Of a DNA stretch of 64,000 nucleotides, positions 18,937-28,607 are shown one piece after another; position 1 is the stretch's first letter, and the number at the start of each line of letters is the position of its first letter. Made by a program: the position numbers and the translations under genes. The notes under the pieces were generated by a model that ran no database searches, was not told the origin of the DNA, and saw nothing but the letters and a program-made list of their open reading frames with translations. Origin of the DNA: Stenotrophomonas maltophilia (GTDB lineage Bacteria > Pseudomonadota > Gammaproteobacteria > Xanthomonadales > Xanthomonadaceae). The stretch covers positions 1 to 64,000 of the forward strand of contig NZ_NEQV01000004.1 of assembly GCF_002799245.1 (NCBI RefSeq), given 5' to 3'.

Positions 18937-20393
18937 ACGCCGCCCTGCCCCGTCTCGGCCTGATCGTCGCGCTGGCCAGCCTGGCCGCGTGCAGGACCGT
19001 CGGCCCCGACTACGCACTGCCGGAAGGCTCGGCGTTCAAGCGCCCGCAGGCCAATGCGGCCTTCATCGATACGCAGAACCCGCAGGTGGCCGCCAACCAG
19101 GCGCTGCCCGACCGCTGGTGGTCGCTGTACAACGACCCGGTGCTGGACAGCCTGATTACCCAGGCGCTGCGTGACAACGTGGAATTGAAGGCCGCCGATG
19201 CGAACCTGCGCCGTGCTGCGGCGGTATACGAGCAGGCGCTGGACGCCGGTGGCTTCGAGTACGAGGCCGAGGCCGGCGTCAGCCGTGCGCAGCTGTCGGC
19301 CGAATCGTTCCTGCAGGAGCACGAACTGCCGGTGATCAACCTCGCCGATGGCAAGTTCGCGGTCAGCTACCAGTTCGACCTGTTCGGCAAGCTCAAGCGT
19401 GGCGCCGAAGCGGCGCGTGCCGACGAGCAGTCGGTCGCCGCGGCGCGCGATCTGGCCCAGGTCAGCGTGGTCGCGCAGGTGGCCGACAGCTACCTGGAAA
19501 TCTGCCACGCCAACCACGAACTGCATGTGGCCGAGCATTCGCTGCAGCTGCAGCAGCGCAGCCGCACGGTCACCGAGCGCCTGATCGCGGCCGGCCGTGG
19601 CACCCCACCGGAACTGGCCCGCGCCAACGCCCAGGTGGCGCTGCTGGAAGCTGCACTGCCGCCGCTGCATGCGCAGCGGTCGGCGGCGGCCTATTCGCTC
19701 GCCGCCCTGCTCGGGCAGACCCCGGGGCAGCTGCCGGCCGGCGTGATCGACTGTGCACACGCCCCCAGCCTGGCGCAGCCGCTGCCGGTCGGTGATGGCC
19801 GCGCACTGCTGCAGCGCCGCCCGGACGTACGCCAGGCCGAGCGCAAGCTGGCCTCGGCCACTGCGCGGATTGGTGTCGCCACCGCAGAGCTGTATCCGGA
19901 CATCCGCCTGGGTGCCTCACTCGGTGCCGCCGGCCTGCTGGAAGACTTCGGCACGCCGATGACCCAGCAATGGTCGATCGGCCCGCTGATCTCGTGGACG
20001 CTGCCGTCATCGGGTACCCACGCCCGCATCCACGCCGCCGAAGCCGGTGCCGACGCTGCCCTGGCCGAGTTCGACCACACCGTGCTGCAGGCACTGCGTG
20101 AGACCCAGACCGCGCTGGACCGCTATGCGCAGGACCTGCGCCGGCTGCAGTCGCTGCGCATCGCGCAGGAGCAGGCCACGCTGGCCGCCGAACAGAACCG
20201 CCGGCTGTACCAGGGCGGCCGCACGCCGTACCTGTCCAGCCTGGATGCCGACCGCAGCCTGGCCACCAGCGATGCCACCCTGGCCGCCGCCGAAGCGCAG
20301 GTCTCGCGTGACCAGATCCACCTGTTCCTGGTGCTGGGAGGTGGCTGGCAGGCCAGCGCCGCCGCGCCCAACACCACGACTGCCGCGAAGTAA
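18933..20393 (+). CDS. NodT-family outer-membrane efflux lipoprotein
   Basis: 486 residues from a GTG that overlaps the preceding stop. A lipobox LAAC with Cys at about residue 20 is followed by RTVGPDYALP, the typical start of RND/FUSC-type outer-membrane factors. Two repeated OEP domains are recognisable by NVELKAADANLRRAAAVYEQ and RRPDVRQAERKLASATARIGVATAELYPDIRLG. It should form the TolC-like trimeric channel of this operon. Confidence 0.9.
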   Translation: MNAALPRLGLIVALASLAACRTVGPDYALPEGSAFKRPQANAAFIDTQNPQVAANQALPDRWWSLYNDPVLDSLITQALRDNVELKAADANLRRAAAVYEQALDAGGFEYEAEAGVSRAQLSAESFLQEHELPVINLADGKFAVSYQFDLFGKLKRGAEAARADEQSVAAARDLAQVSVVAQVADSYLEICHANHELHVAEHSLQLQQRSRTVTERLIAAGRGTPPELARANAQVALLEAALPPLHAQRSAAAYSLAALLGQTPGQLPAGVIDCAHAPSLAQPLPVGDGRALLQRRPDVRQAERKLASATARIGVATAELYPDIRLGASLGAAGLLEDFGTPMTQQWSIGPLISWTLPSSGTHARIHAAEAGADAALAEFDHTVLQALRETQTALDRYAQDLRRLQSLRIAQEQATLAAEQNRRLYQGGRTPYLSSLDADRSLATSDATLAAAEAQVSRDQIHLFLVLGGGWQASAAAPNTTTAAK

Positions 20394-20396
20394 GCC

Positions 20397-22430
20397 ATGA
20401 ACGCGCTGACCGACCGCCAGGCGTGGCTGTTCTCGATCAAGACCTACCTGGCTGCGGTGGCCGCGCTGTACATCGCCATGGCCGGCAACCTGTCGCGCCC
20501 GTACTGGGCGATGGGCACCGTGTACATCGTCAGCCAGCCGCTGCTGGGCCCGACCCGCGCCAAGGGGGTGTACCGCATCGTCGGCACCCTCGTGGCCGGC
20601 CTGGCCACCCTGCTGGTACTGCCGGCACTGGTGGAAACGCCGCTGGTGCTGAGCGCGGCGATGTCGATCTGGCTGGCCGGCTGCCTGTTCATGGCCCTGC
20701 TCAACCGCGGGCCGCGCGGCTATGCCTTCCTGCTGGCCGGCTACACCACCGCCTTCATCGGCTTCCCGGCGGTGACCTCGCCGGAAACCATCTTCGACAC
20801 GGTGGTGGCACGCAGCGAGGAGATCATCCTCGGCACGGTGGTGGCGGTGCTGTTTGCTTCGCTGCTGTTCCCGGCCTCGGTACGCCCGATGCTGCGCGCA
20901 CGTATCGGCAACTGGATGGAGGACGCCGCGCAGTGGTGCCGGCAGATCCTTGAACGTGGCCGCGCGCATGCGCCGCGCAACCGGCTCGCCGCCGACCTGG
21001 TGCAGTTCGAGGCACTGATCGAGTTCCTGCGCCGCGACGATCCCCGCCATGCCGGTTCGGCGGTGTCGATGGAACGGCTGCGCGAACGCATGCTGCTGTT
21101 GTTGCCGGTGCTGTCCTCGATCGCCGATCGCCTGAGCGCGCTGCGCAGCGACGGCCAGGCCCTGCCCGAAGGCCTGCCGGCACTCGTCGACGATATCCAC
21201 GACTGGCTGGACGGGCCCACCAATGCGAGTGAATACGCCCGCCTGCGCGCGCGCATCAGCGCACTGAAGCCGCAGGTGGACCGCGACCTGCAGCACCTGC
21301 AGCTGGCCAGCCTGCTGCTGCGCCTGGAAGAGCTGGTGGACCTGTGGCAGGACTGCCGCACGCTGCAGCACGCGATCGACCACGGCACTGCGCCGCTGGA
21401 CCGCGCGCACTACCGCATCCGCACCGAACGGGTAGCCGCCGACAAGCACGTCGACTACGGCATGGCACTGTTCTCCGCACTCAGTGCCGGCGTGGCATTG
21501 ATGAGCTACTGCGTGCTGTGGATCGCGCTGGGTTGGGAAGGCGGTGGCAACGGCGCGATGATGGCCGCGGTGACCGCTGCGTTCTTCGCTGCACAGGACG
21601 ATCCGGCACCGAGCATGGTGTCGTTCCTGGTGTGGGCGATGGTTGCCTCGGTGGTGGCCGGCGTGTACCTGTTCGGCGTGTTCCCGGCCGTGCACGACTT
21701 CGGTCTGCTGGCGCTGGTGCTGGCAGTGGTGTTCCTGCCGTTGGGGCTGATGCTGCACCACCCCAAGAGCGCCCTGTTCGCGTTGCCGCTGACGGTCAAC
21801 CTGGCCGCACTGCTGAGCCTGCAGAACACCTACAGCGCCAACATCCAGACCTTCCTCAATTCGTCGATCGCAATGTTCATCGGGATTGGCTTCGCGGTGG
21901 TGATGACCCGCCTGTTCCGTTCGGTGGGTGCCGAGTGGACCGCGCGCCGGCTGGTGCGGCAGGGCTGGACCACGCTGGCCGAAGCCGCCGAAGGACGTGG
22001 CCAGCAGGACCGGCAGCGCTTCGCCGCACGCATGCTCGACCTGCTGGGCCTGCTCGCACCGCGCCTGGCGGCAACGCCGGAGGGCAGCGACATCGCCTCG
22101 GTGGACATGCTCAACGAGGCGCGCATCGGCCTGAACATCCTGCAGCTGCGCCGCGCCCGGCTGGAACTGCCCGAGCGCAGCCGCGAGGCGGTCGAGCACA
22201 TCCTGGAAGAAGTCGCCGTGCACTATCGCCGGCAGATCGCCGCGCGCAAGCCGATCGCCGCCGATCAGGCGCTGCGCGAGCGGCTGGATACTTCGCTGGG
22301 ACGGGTCGGCAGCGTGGGTGCGTGCAAGGCCCGCGACGAGGCGCTGATGGGCCTGATCGGGCTGCGCTTCGCGCTGTTCCCGGAGGCCAGGGCGCTGGCA
22401 CCGGGCTGGGAAGGAGCCGCACAGGCCTAG
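20397..22430 (+). CDS. FUSC family (fusaric-acid resistance / AaeB-like) inner-membrane efflux protein
   Basis: 677 residues with two blocks of about five to six membrane helices (residues about 15-165 and 365-510), each followed by a cytoplasmic helical region, the standard FUSC architecture. The N-terminus SIKTYLAAVAALYIAMAGNLSRPYWAMGTVYIVSQPL is characteristic. It is the last gene of the DUF1656-MFP-OMF-FUSC operon under the MarR regulator. Family substrates are aromatic carboxylic acids such as fusaric or p-hydroxybenzoic acid; the substrate here is not known. Confidence 0.9.
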   Translation: MNALTDRQAWLFSIKTYLAAVAALYIAMAGNLSRPYWAMGTVYIVSQPLLGPTRAKGVYRIVGTLVAGLATLLVLPALVETPLVLSAAMSIWLAGCLFMALLNRGPRGYAFLLAGYTTAFIGFPAVTSPETIFDTVVARSEEIILGTVVAVLFASLLFPASVRPMLRARIGNWMEDAAQWCRQILERGRAHAPRNRLAADLVQFEALIEFLRRDDPRHAGSAVSMERLRERMLLLLPVLSSIADRLSALRSDGQALPEGLPALVDDIHDWLDGPTNASEYARLRARISALKPQVDRDLQHLQLASLLLRLEELVDLWQDCRTLQHAIDHGTAPLDRAHYRIRTERVAADKHVDYGMALFSALSAGVALMSYCVLWIALGWEGGGNGAMMAAVTAAFFAAQDDPAPSMVSFLVWAMVASVVAGVYLFGVFPAVHDFGLLALVLAVVFLPLGLMLHHPKSALFALPLTVNLAALLSLQNTYSANIQTFLNSSIAMFIGIGFAVVMTRLFRSVGAEWTARRLVRQGWTTLAEAAEGRGQQDRQRFAARMLDLLGLLAPRLAATPEGSDIASVDMLNEARIGLNILQLRRARLELPERSREAVEHILEEVAVHYRRQIAARKPIAADQALRERLDTSLGRVGSVGACKARDEALMGLIGLRFALFPEARALAPGWEGAAQA

Positions 22431-22462
22431 CGCGCTACCCTGTGCAGCCACAGACCCCGCAT

Positions 22463-22501
22463 GGGGTCAGAGCCCTCTCCTGCGGAGAGGGATCCGACCC
22501 C
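22463..22501. repeat. GGGGTC-type palindromic repeat, copy 1
   Basis: GGGGTCAGA and TCCGACCCC arms enclose an inner CCCTCTCC/GGAGAGGG stem. It belongs to a second intergenic palindrome family, distinct from the GTAG elements, seen eight times in this window. It lies in the leader of the following small gene and could be transcribed as a hairpin. Confidence 0.75.
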
Positions 22502-22523
22502 GGCGCTGCAACAGGACGGTTCA

Positions 22524-22922
22524 ATGAGTTACGACATGATGGTGTTCGAGGCCAGCGCCGCCCCGCGCGAAGCAGCAGCCTTCATCGCCTGGTTCGAGAA
22601 GCAGACGCAGTGGAACGAACGTCACGAGTACGATGACCCGGCGGTCAGCAGCCCGGCGCTGCAGGCGTGGTTTGCGGAAATCGCGCAGGACTTCCCACCG
22701 ATGAACGGGCCGCTGAGCAACGACGATGACGACCGTGCCGAAGTGACCGAATACAGCATCGGCCGCCAGGTGATCTACGGCGCGTTCGCCTACCCGGTGG
22801 CCGAGCGCGCGCATGGCCGCGTGCAGGACCTGGCCGAGAAGCACGGCGTGGGGTTCTTCGACGTGAGCGCTGATGAAGCGGCGATCGTGTTCCCGGATGG
22901 CCTGGTATTGATCGCAGAGTAG
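22524..22922 (+). CDS. Conserved hypothetical protein
   Basis: 132 residues from MSYDMMVFEAS; the longer frame from 22461 is translation of the palindromic repeat and was discarded. The protein is acidic and soluble, with no signal peptide or membrane helix; segments FIAWFEKQTQWNERHEYDDP, EIAQDFPPMNGPL and GVGFFDVSADEAAIVFPDG suggest a compact alpha/beta fold. I recognise the general family of small uncharacterised proteins beginning MSYDLMVF but know no function. The stop codon TAG lies inside the GTAG tetranucleotide of a SMAG element. Confidence 0.7.
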   Translation: MSYDMMVFEASAAPREAAAFIAWFEKQTQWNERHEYDDPAVSSPALQAWFAEIAQDFPPMNGPLSNDDDDRAEVTEYSIGRQVIYGAFAYPVAERAHGRVQDLAEKHGVGFFDVSADEAAIVFPDGLVLIAE

Positions 22923-23027
22923 ATCCACGCCATGCGTGGATGAACGCCGGAACGATCGAAGCGCGCTCTTGCAGAGTCGAGCCATGCTCGACTCCGTGGC
23001 CTGTCAGCCGCGCACGGCTCGGCTCTA
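22919..23027. repeat. Cluster of three SMAG-type palindromes
   Basis: 22919-22941 is GTAG with ATCCACG/CGTGGAT arms; 22974-22994 has GAGTCGAG/CTCGACTC arms; the third ends in CTAC at 23024-23027 with AGCCG/CGGCT arms. The cluster fills the gap between the convergent hypothetical gene and recD. Confidence 0.75.
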
Positions 23028-23049
23028 CAGGCAGGGCATCCCGCCCGCG

Positions 23050-24930
23050 TCAGAACAACGTGCCCTGCACCGTGGGTTGTTCGATGCGCGCCGGTGCCTG
23101 GGCCACGTCTTCCGCACCCAGTCTCCAGGCCAGGCCACCGAGGCGACTGGCGTGGCGCTTCAATGCGGCCTGCAGCACGTCGGCGCTGCCCGCCACATGC
23201 AGGACCTGGCGGGCACGGGTCAGGCCGGTGTAGACCAGTTCGCGCGACAGCACGCGGCTGTCCTGGCGCGGCAGCTGCAACCACACCTCATCGAACTCCG
23301 ATCCCTGCGCCTTGTGCACGGTCATCGCGAATGCGCTTTCGTGGGCAGGCAACGCGGCCGGGTGGAAGGCGCGCGGCTGGTCGACGGTATCGCCCGGGAA
23401 CCAGGCCACCATCGCGCCGCTGCCATCACGCAGGCAGATGCCGATATCGCCGTTGAACAGGCGGTGCCGATAGCTGTTCTCGGTGACCAGCAGCAGCCGG
23501 CCCTGGAAGTAGCCCGGTGTGTTGCCGGCCAGCAGCTGCTCGATGCGGCTGTTGAGCCCGCGCGCGCCCTGCGGGCCTTCGCGCAACGCGGTCAGCACGC
23601 GCAGGCGCCCGGCCTGCTGCAGGGCATGTACCGGATCGGCGGCGTCGGCCAGGGCCCGCCAGTGGCCCAGCAGGTGCTCGCGCTGGCCACGCAGCGGATC
23701 GGCTTCGCCTTCGTGGAAATGCACGCCAGCCAGTTCACCGTTGCGCAGCAGCTGCAATACGATGTTGCTGTCGCCCTCGCGCACCGCATGCGCCAGCGGT
23801 GCAAGGTCCAGCGCATCGCTCTGTCGATACCCGCGCTGAAGCTGCACACGGCGGCCGGCGAAGGTACGCGGTGTGGCCTGTGGCTGCAGCGTGGCCGGCG
23901 CCAGCAGGCCGTGCAGCGCCTGCGCGTCGTCGGCACGGGTGCCGATGCCATCGCCGCTGGCACGCAGGATCGCACTGAGCACGTCGCCGGCCTCCACCGA
24001 CGGCAGCTGGTCGGGGTCGCCCAGCAGGATCAACCGGGTGCCGCTGGCGATCGCGTCGACCAGCTTGGCCATCATCGGCAGATCGATCATCGAGGCTTCG
24101 TCGACCACCACCACGTCCACCGGCAGCGGATTGTCGGCGTGGTGGCGGAAGCGCGGTGAATCGGGAATCACGCCAAGCAGGCGATGCAGGGTGGTGCCGG
24201 TACTGGGCAATGCCGCGCACAGCGCCGGATCCAGTCCTTGTTCCTGCAGGCGTTGCACCGCTACGCGCAGGCTCTCGGCCATGCGCTCGGCAGCGCGCCC
24301 GGTAGGCGCGGCCAACGCCACCTCGGGCAGCGGCTGGCCTGCGTGCCGGGCCTGCGCGGCCAGCAGCAGCAACAGGCGCGCGATGGTGGTGGTCTTGCCG
24401 GTGCCGGGGCCGCCGGTGACCAGCGCCAGTGGATGGCGCAGCGTCACGCCGGCCGCGCGCGCCTGGTGATCCTCGCTGCCCAGCGCCTGCGGGAACAGGC
24501 GCGCGAACAGGGGTGCCAACGCTGCCATGTCCGGCGCTGGCAACGGATGCCGGCCGATGCGTTGCAGGCCCGCCGCCAGCTGCCGCTCGTACTCGCGATA
24601 GCGGCGCAGGTACAGCAGCCCGTTCTCCAGCACCAGCGGTGCGTCCTCGGCGATGGCGTCGGCCCGCTCCGGTATCGCCACCCAGGGCGATGCGCGCAGC
24701 TGCGCGAGCCAGTCCTGCGCGGCAGGCCACTCGGGTACACCTTCCAGCAACCGCTGCGGCTGTGCCGGATCGAACGCGGCGTGGCCCTGAGACACCGCCA
24801 GCGAGGCCAGCGCGGCTGCCACCGCCACGCTGTCCGGGGTGTCATCGCGCAGCCGCTGCAGGCTGGTCGCCAACGCGTGATCGAGGGTCCGCAGCTGGCC
24901 ATTGCGGTAAAGCTCCTGCAGCAGGCTCAT
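23050..24930 (-). CDS. recD: Exodeoxyribonuclease V subunit alpha (RecD)
   Basis: 626 residues; the 5'-to-3' superfamily-1 helicase of RecBCD. Walker A is GGPGTGKTTTIARLL, motif II is VVVDEASMIDLPMM, and later helicase motifs include LLGDPDQLPSVEAGDVL and FAMTVHKAQGSEFDEV near the C-terminus. The start overlaps the recB stop (ATGA). It is the last gene of a recC-recB-recD operon and ends just before a SMAG cluster. Confidence 0.95.
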   Translation of the reverse strand: MSLLQELYRNGQLRTLDHALATSLQRLRDDTPDSVAVAAALASLAVSQGHAAFDPAQPQRLLEGVPEWPAAQDWLAQLRASPWVAIPERADAIAEDAPLVLENGLLYLRRYREYERQLAAGLQRIGRHPLPAPDMAALAPLFARLFPQALGSEDHQARAAGVTLRHPLALVTGGPGTGKTTTIARLLLLLAAQARHAGQPLPEVALAAPTGRAAERMAESLRVAVQRLQEQGLDPALCAALPSTGTTLHRLLGVIPDSPRFRHHADNPLPVDVVVVDEASMIDLPMMAKLVDAIASGTRLILLGDPDQLPSVEAGDVLSAILRASGDGIGTRADDAQALHGLLAPATLQPQATPRTFAGRRVQLQRGYRQSDALDLAPLAHAVREGDSNIVLQLLRNGELAGVHFHEGEADPLRGQREHLLGHWRALADAADPVHALQQAGRLRVLTALREGPQGARGLNSRIEQLLAGNTPGYFQGRLLLVTENSYRHRLFNGDIGICLRDGSGAMVAWFPGDTVDQPRAFHPAALPAHESAFAMTVHKAQGSEFDEVWLQLPRQDSRVLSRELVYTGLTRARQVLHVAGSADVLQAALKRHASRLGGLAWRLGAEDVAQAPARIEQPTVQGTLF

Positions 24931-27900
24931 GCGCTGGCTCCACGGGCACGCGCGGCCAGTTCGGCCTGGGCCTGTTCGCCACCGGCGAACAATGCATCCA
25001 GTGCATCCACCAGCGCCATCGGGAAGCGGTCCTCATGCACGCCGTTGCCGGCAGCATCCAGGCCGCGGCAGAACAGGTAGCGGATACCCCCCATGTCGCG
25101 CTCGTAGTCGTAGGCCGCGCCCAGGCGGAAGCGCAGCCAGCGATGCAGGGCCACGGTGTAGATCAGCGCCTGCAGGTCGTACTCGCTGTGGCGCATGGCA
25201 ATGGCCAGCAAGTCCGGGCTGTAGCCGGGCAGGCGATTGGATTTGTAGTCAAGCACGTACCAGCACCCATCACGCACGTAGGTCAGGTCGATCATGCCGG
25301 TCATCAGCCCTTCCAGCCGGCGGCGCTGGCCGAAACCGCGGCGTGCGCTGGAAACGCCGTGCGCATGAAGGACCTGCAGCAGCGCTGGTACGGTGGTCGG
25401 TTCGATAGCGAAGTGGAAGTCGATTTCCGCGCGGCGCTCGCCTTCCCCCAGGCTGTGCAACGCACCGCCTTCGGGCAGCGGCACGGTTAGCGTCTGGCCC
25501 ACCAGCGGCACCAGCACCGCCACGCCATCATCCAGATCGGCGTCGGCATAGCCCTCATCGTGCAGCGCCTTGCGCAGCACCTCGGCCTGGCCCTCGGGGG
25601 CTTCCAGGCCTGGCTGCCAGTCACCCCAGGCAGCGAAGTCGACGTTCTCCATTGCCTCGTGCAGCACATTGCCGAAGCGGCTGCCCATGAAGCGCGGATC
25701 GATCGGGGGACTGTCGCCGGCCGCTGCTGCGGGTTCCGGCAGCGCCGGTTCCAGCGGCAGCTCCGGGCCCGCCGGTTCGTCGGCGGCCGGTGCCGGCAGC
25801 TCGGTGGCCGCCGCTTCGATATCGCTGCCCGCGCCGGCATCGGCGTGGGCCAGCTGGGTGAAGCTGTACACCCACCAGTCGTGCGGCACGCGCCGGACCA
25901 GGGCACGCACCGCCGGAAGGTCACCTTCCACTTCGGCCGCCAGCTGCGGCAGCGCGGCCGGTGCTTCGCTGTCGTCGATATGCACATCGGTATGCGCACG
26001 CAGCGCCTGCAGGTCGCCCAGCAATGGCGCCAGGCGCGTCCTGCCGAGCCCGGCCAGATCACCCACGGCAATCCACAGCGCGTGCTCGGCACGGGTCAAG
26101 CCCACGTACAGCAGGCGCGCATCCTCGGCGCGCTGCTCGCGCTCGCGCTGGGTGCTGGCGGCTTCCCAGGCCTCGTCCCTGTCCAGCTTCCAGTGCAGCT
26201 GGCGCTGGCCACCAAGGTGCACGGTGCAGTGCGAGGCGGTGTTCGGTGCGCCGCCATCGATGCCGACGAAGGGCAGGAACACCAGCGGATACTCCAGGCC
26301 CTTGCTCTTGTGCAGGGTGATGATCTGTACGCGCCGCGCATCCGATTCCAGGCGCAGCAGCTGCTGCTCGTCATCCTGGTCGGCGCTGGCCATCTGGCCC
26401 TGCAGCCAGTCCAGCAGGCCGTGCATGCCCAGCGCCTGCGCCGAGGCCTCCTGCAACAGTTCGCCCAACTGCAGGTAGTTGGTCAGGCGGCGCTCGCCAT
26501 CGATCAGCGCCAGCAGGCGTTCGCCCTGCGCGGCACAGACATCGGCGATCACCGCGAACGGGCCGCCGCGCTGCCAGCGCTCACGCCAGTGCAGCAGCTG
26601 CGCCTGGAATCCGCGTTGCAGGTCGCCCTCGCGTTCCATCGCAGCGATCGCACTGGCCCGCTGGCCGAGCAGCACGGTGGCCAGCACCGCACGCAGGCGG
26701 CCTTCATCGGCGGGCTGCAGCAGTGCCAACAGCAGCGCACGCAGATCGCGGGCTTCGCTGGTGGCAAACAGGCTCTGCTTGCCAGCCGCCACCGCGGGAA
26801 TACCGACCGCGGCCAGCGACCGCTGCACCAGGGTGGCCTCACGATGCGAGCGCACCAGCACGGCGATGTCGCCCGGCTGTACCGGCCGCCCACGCAGCAC
26901 GGCCTTGCCGGCGCGGGCGTCGACCAGGATCTGGTGGATCGCCGCCACACAGGCCTGGGTCGCCGCCTCACGTGAGGCATCGGCACTCATCGCCTTGTCG
27001 CCCCCACTGCGCAGCACGCGCAGGGTCAGCGCCACCGCAGCATCACCGTCGCGCAGGTAGTCCGCATCGATGCGCACACCGCCGGGACGCACCGGCTCGA
27101 ACTGGATATCACGCTCGAGGAACGCGTCTTCGCCACCGTTGTCGTACAGCGCCTGCAGCGCTCGCAGCACGGCCGGCCGCGAGCGGAAGTTCTGGTCCAG
27201 CACTGGCGCCTGCTGCGCCACCTGCTTGGCCTTCAGATAGGTGTGGATGTCGCCGCCGCGGAACCCGTAGATCGCCTGCTTGGGGTCGCCGATCAGGAAC
27301 AGCGCCGGTACCAGGCCCAGCTCGCGCACCTCCGGTGAATCGCCGAACACGCTGTGGAAGATGCCCCATTGGCGATCGTCGGTGTCCTGGAACTCATCAA
27401 CCAGCGCGATCCGGTACTGCGCGCGCAGCTGCTTGACCAGCGCCAGCCGCTGCGGACCTTCCAGGGCCAGCGCCACGCCATCGATCAGGTCGTCATAGGT
27501 CTGCACCCGGCGCGTGCGCTTCAGCGCCTGCAGGCGCTGCCTGGCTTCATCGCGCAGGCGATGCAGGAAGTTCAGTGCAGTGCCACGCAGCCAGGCATCG
27601 CGTTCGGCCAGCAACGCAACGTAGCGCGCCAGCGGTGCCTGCAGCGGCGACGACGGCGTGCGATCAGGGAATTTCTTGTTGGTCTTGCCAGCCAGCACAT
27701 CCGGCAACAGTGCCGGCAGGCGCTCGCTTGCCAGCAGCTCGCGCGGATCGCCACGCTCGGCCCAGGCCAGCAGCTGCCGGCCCAGCGGGTGCAGCCAGCC
27801 CAGCTTGTAGGACACGCCGTTGATCCACTTGTTGTCGACGGCATCGCAGAGGTCGATGAAGAACTGCTCGCCATGCTCGCGCACGCTTGCGGACAGTTCT

Positions 27901-28607
27901 TCGGCCGCGCTCTGCAGCGCCGGGTGTGGGTCGGCCAGCGTCATCGCCTGTGGCAACGGGTGCAGCGGCGGCGCACCCAGCAGCGCGCGCAGGTCAGCGG
28001 CCAGCGCGTCCGGGTTGGGCCACAGCCAGGTCAGCGGCTCCAGCGTGGCCGGGTCGTTGGCATGCACGCGCCACAGGTCGGCCGCGAGTTCCTCCAGCAA
28101 CTCGCGGTCGCTGGCCAGCAGCTCCGGCGGATCGAAGGTATGGCCACTTTCCAGCGCATGCTCGCGCAGCACGCGGGTGCAGAAGCCATGGATGGTGAAG
28201 ATCGCAGCCAGGTCGATCTCGTCGGCAGCCACCTGCAGGCGGCGCTTCAGTGCGGCGGCGCTCTCGGTGCCTCCCTGCAGGTGGCGCTGCAGCACCTCGC
28301 GGGTCAGGCACACGTCCGGCGCTTCGCCCTCGGCCGGTTCCAGATCGACCAGGCGCGCGGCCAGTGCCAGGCGCTCGCGGATGCGCTTGCGCAGTTCCTG
28401 GGTGGCGGCGTCGGTGAAGGTCACCGCCAGGATCTGGCCGATGCGCAGGCCCTGCTCCACCACCAGGCGGGTGAACAGCGTGGCCAGGGTGAAGGTCTTG
28501 CCGGTACCGGCGCTGGCTTCGATCAGGCGGATGCCGTCCAGCGGCAGGGCCAGATAGGGGTCGCGGCTGAGCGATGGGATGCGGTCTCCGGCGATGGCGG
28601 TGTTCAT
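24927..28607 (-). CDS. recB: Exodeoxyribonuclease V subunit beta (RecB)
   Basis: 1226 residues. UvrD-type helicase: Walker A EASAGTGKTFTLATL near the N-terminus, VDEFQDTDDRQW motif II, FLIGDPKQAIYGFRGGD motif III and ITLHKSKGLEYPLVFLPF motif V. The C-terminal RecB nuclease domain has the GMIDLTYVRDGCWYVLDYKSN motif, whose Asp and Lys are catalytic. It is coupled to recC (28604-28607) and recD by 4-bp overlaps, which should keep subunits stoichiometric. Confidence 0.96.
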   Translation of the reverse strand: MNTAIAGDRIPSLSRDPYLALPLDGIRLIEASAGTGKTFTLATLFTRLVVEQGLRIGQILAVTFTDAATQELRKRIRERLALAARLVDLEPAEGEAPDVCLTREVLQRHLQGGTESAAALKRRLQVAADEIDLAAIFTIHGFCTRVLREHALESGHTFDPPELLASDRELLEELAADLWRVHANDPATLEPLTWLWPNPDALAADLRALLGAPPLHPLPQAMTLADPHPALQSAAEELSASVREHGEQFFIDLCDAVDNKWINGVSYKLGWLHPLGRQLLAWAERGDPRELLASERLPALLPDVLAGKTNKKFPDRTPSSPLQAPLARYVALLAERDAWLRGTALNFLHRLRDEARQRLQALKRTRRVQTYDDLIDGVALALEGPQRLALVKQLRAQYRIALVDEFQDTDDRQWGIFHSVFGDSPEVRELGLVPALFLIGDPKQAIYGFRGGDIHTYLKAKQVAQQAPVLDQNFRSRPAVLRALQALYDNGGEDAFLERDIQFEPVRPGGVRIDADYLRDGDAAVALTLRVLRSGGDKAMSADASREAATQACVAAIHQILVDARAGKAVLRGRPVQPGDIAVLVRSHREATLVQRSLAAVGIPAVAAGKQSLFATSEARDLRALLLALLQPADEGRLRAVLATVLLGQRASAIAAMEREGDLQRGFQAQLLHWRERWQRGGPFAVIADVCAAQGERLLALIDGERRLTNYLQLGELLQEASAQALGMHGLLDWLQGQMASADQDDEQQLLRLESDARRVQIITLHKSKGLEYPLVFLPFVGIDGGAPNTASHCTVHLGGQRQLHWKLDRDEAWEAASTQREREQRAEDARLLYVGLTRAEHALWIAVGDLAGLGRTRLAPLLGDLQALRAHTDVHIDDSEAPAALPQLAAEVEGDLPAVRALVRRVPHDWWVYSFTQLAHADAGAGSDIEAAATELPAPAADEPAGPELPLEPALPEPAAAAGDSPPIDPRFMGSRFGNVLHEAMENVDFAAWGDWQPGLEAPEGQAEVLRKALHDEGYADADLDDGVAVLVPLVGQTLTVPLPEGGALHSLGEGERRAEIDFHFAIEPTTVPALLQVLHAHGVSSARRGFGQRRRLEGLMTGMIDLTYVRDGCWYVLDYKSNRLPGYSPDLLAIAMRHSEYDLQALIYTVALHRWLRFRLGAAYDYERDMGGIRYLFCRGLDAAGNGVHEDRFPMALVDALDALFAGGEQAQAELAARARGASA

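Noticed and set aside
22461..22523. N-terminal extension of the 132-residue unknown protein
   Set aside because: It translates the GGGGTC palindrome (GSEPSPAERDP), a peptide that recurs wherever this repeat is read, so it is not native coding sequence.
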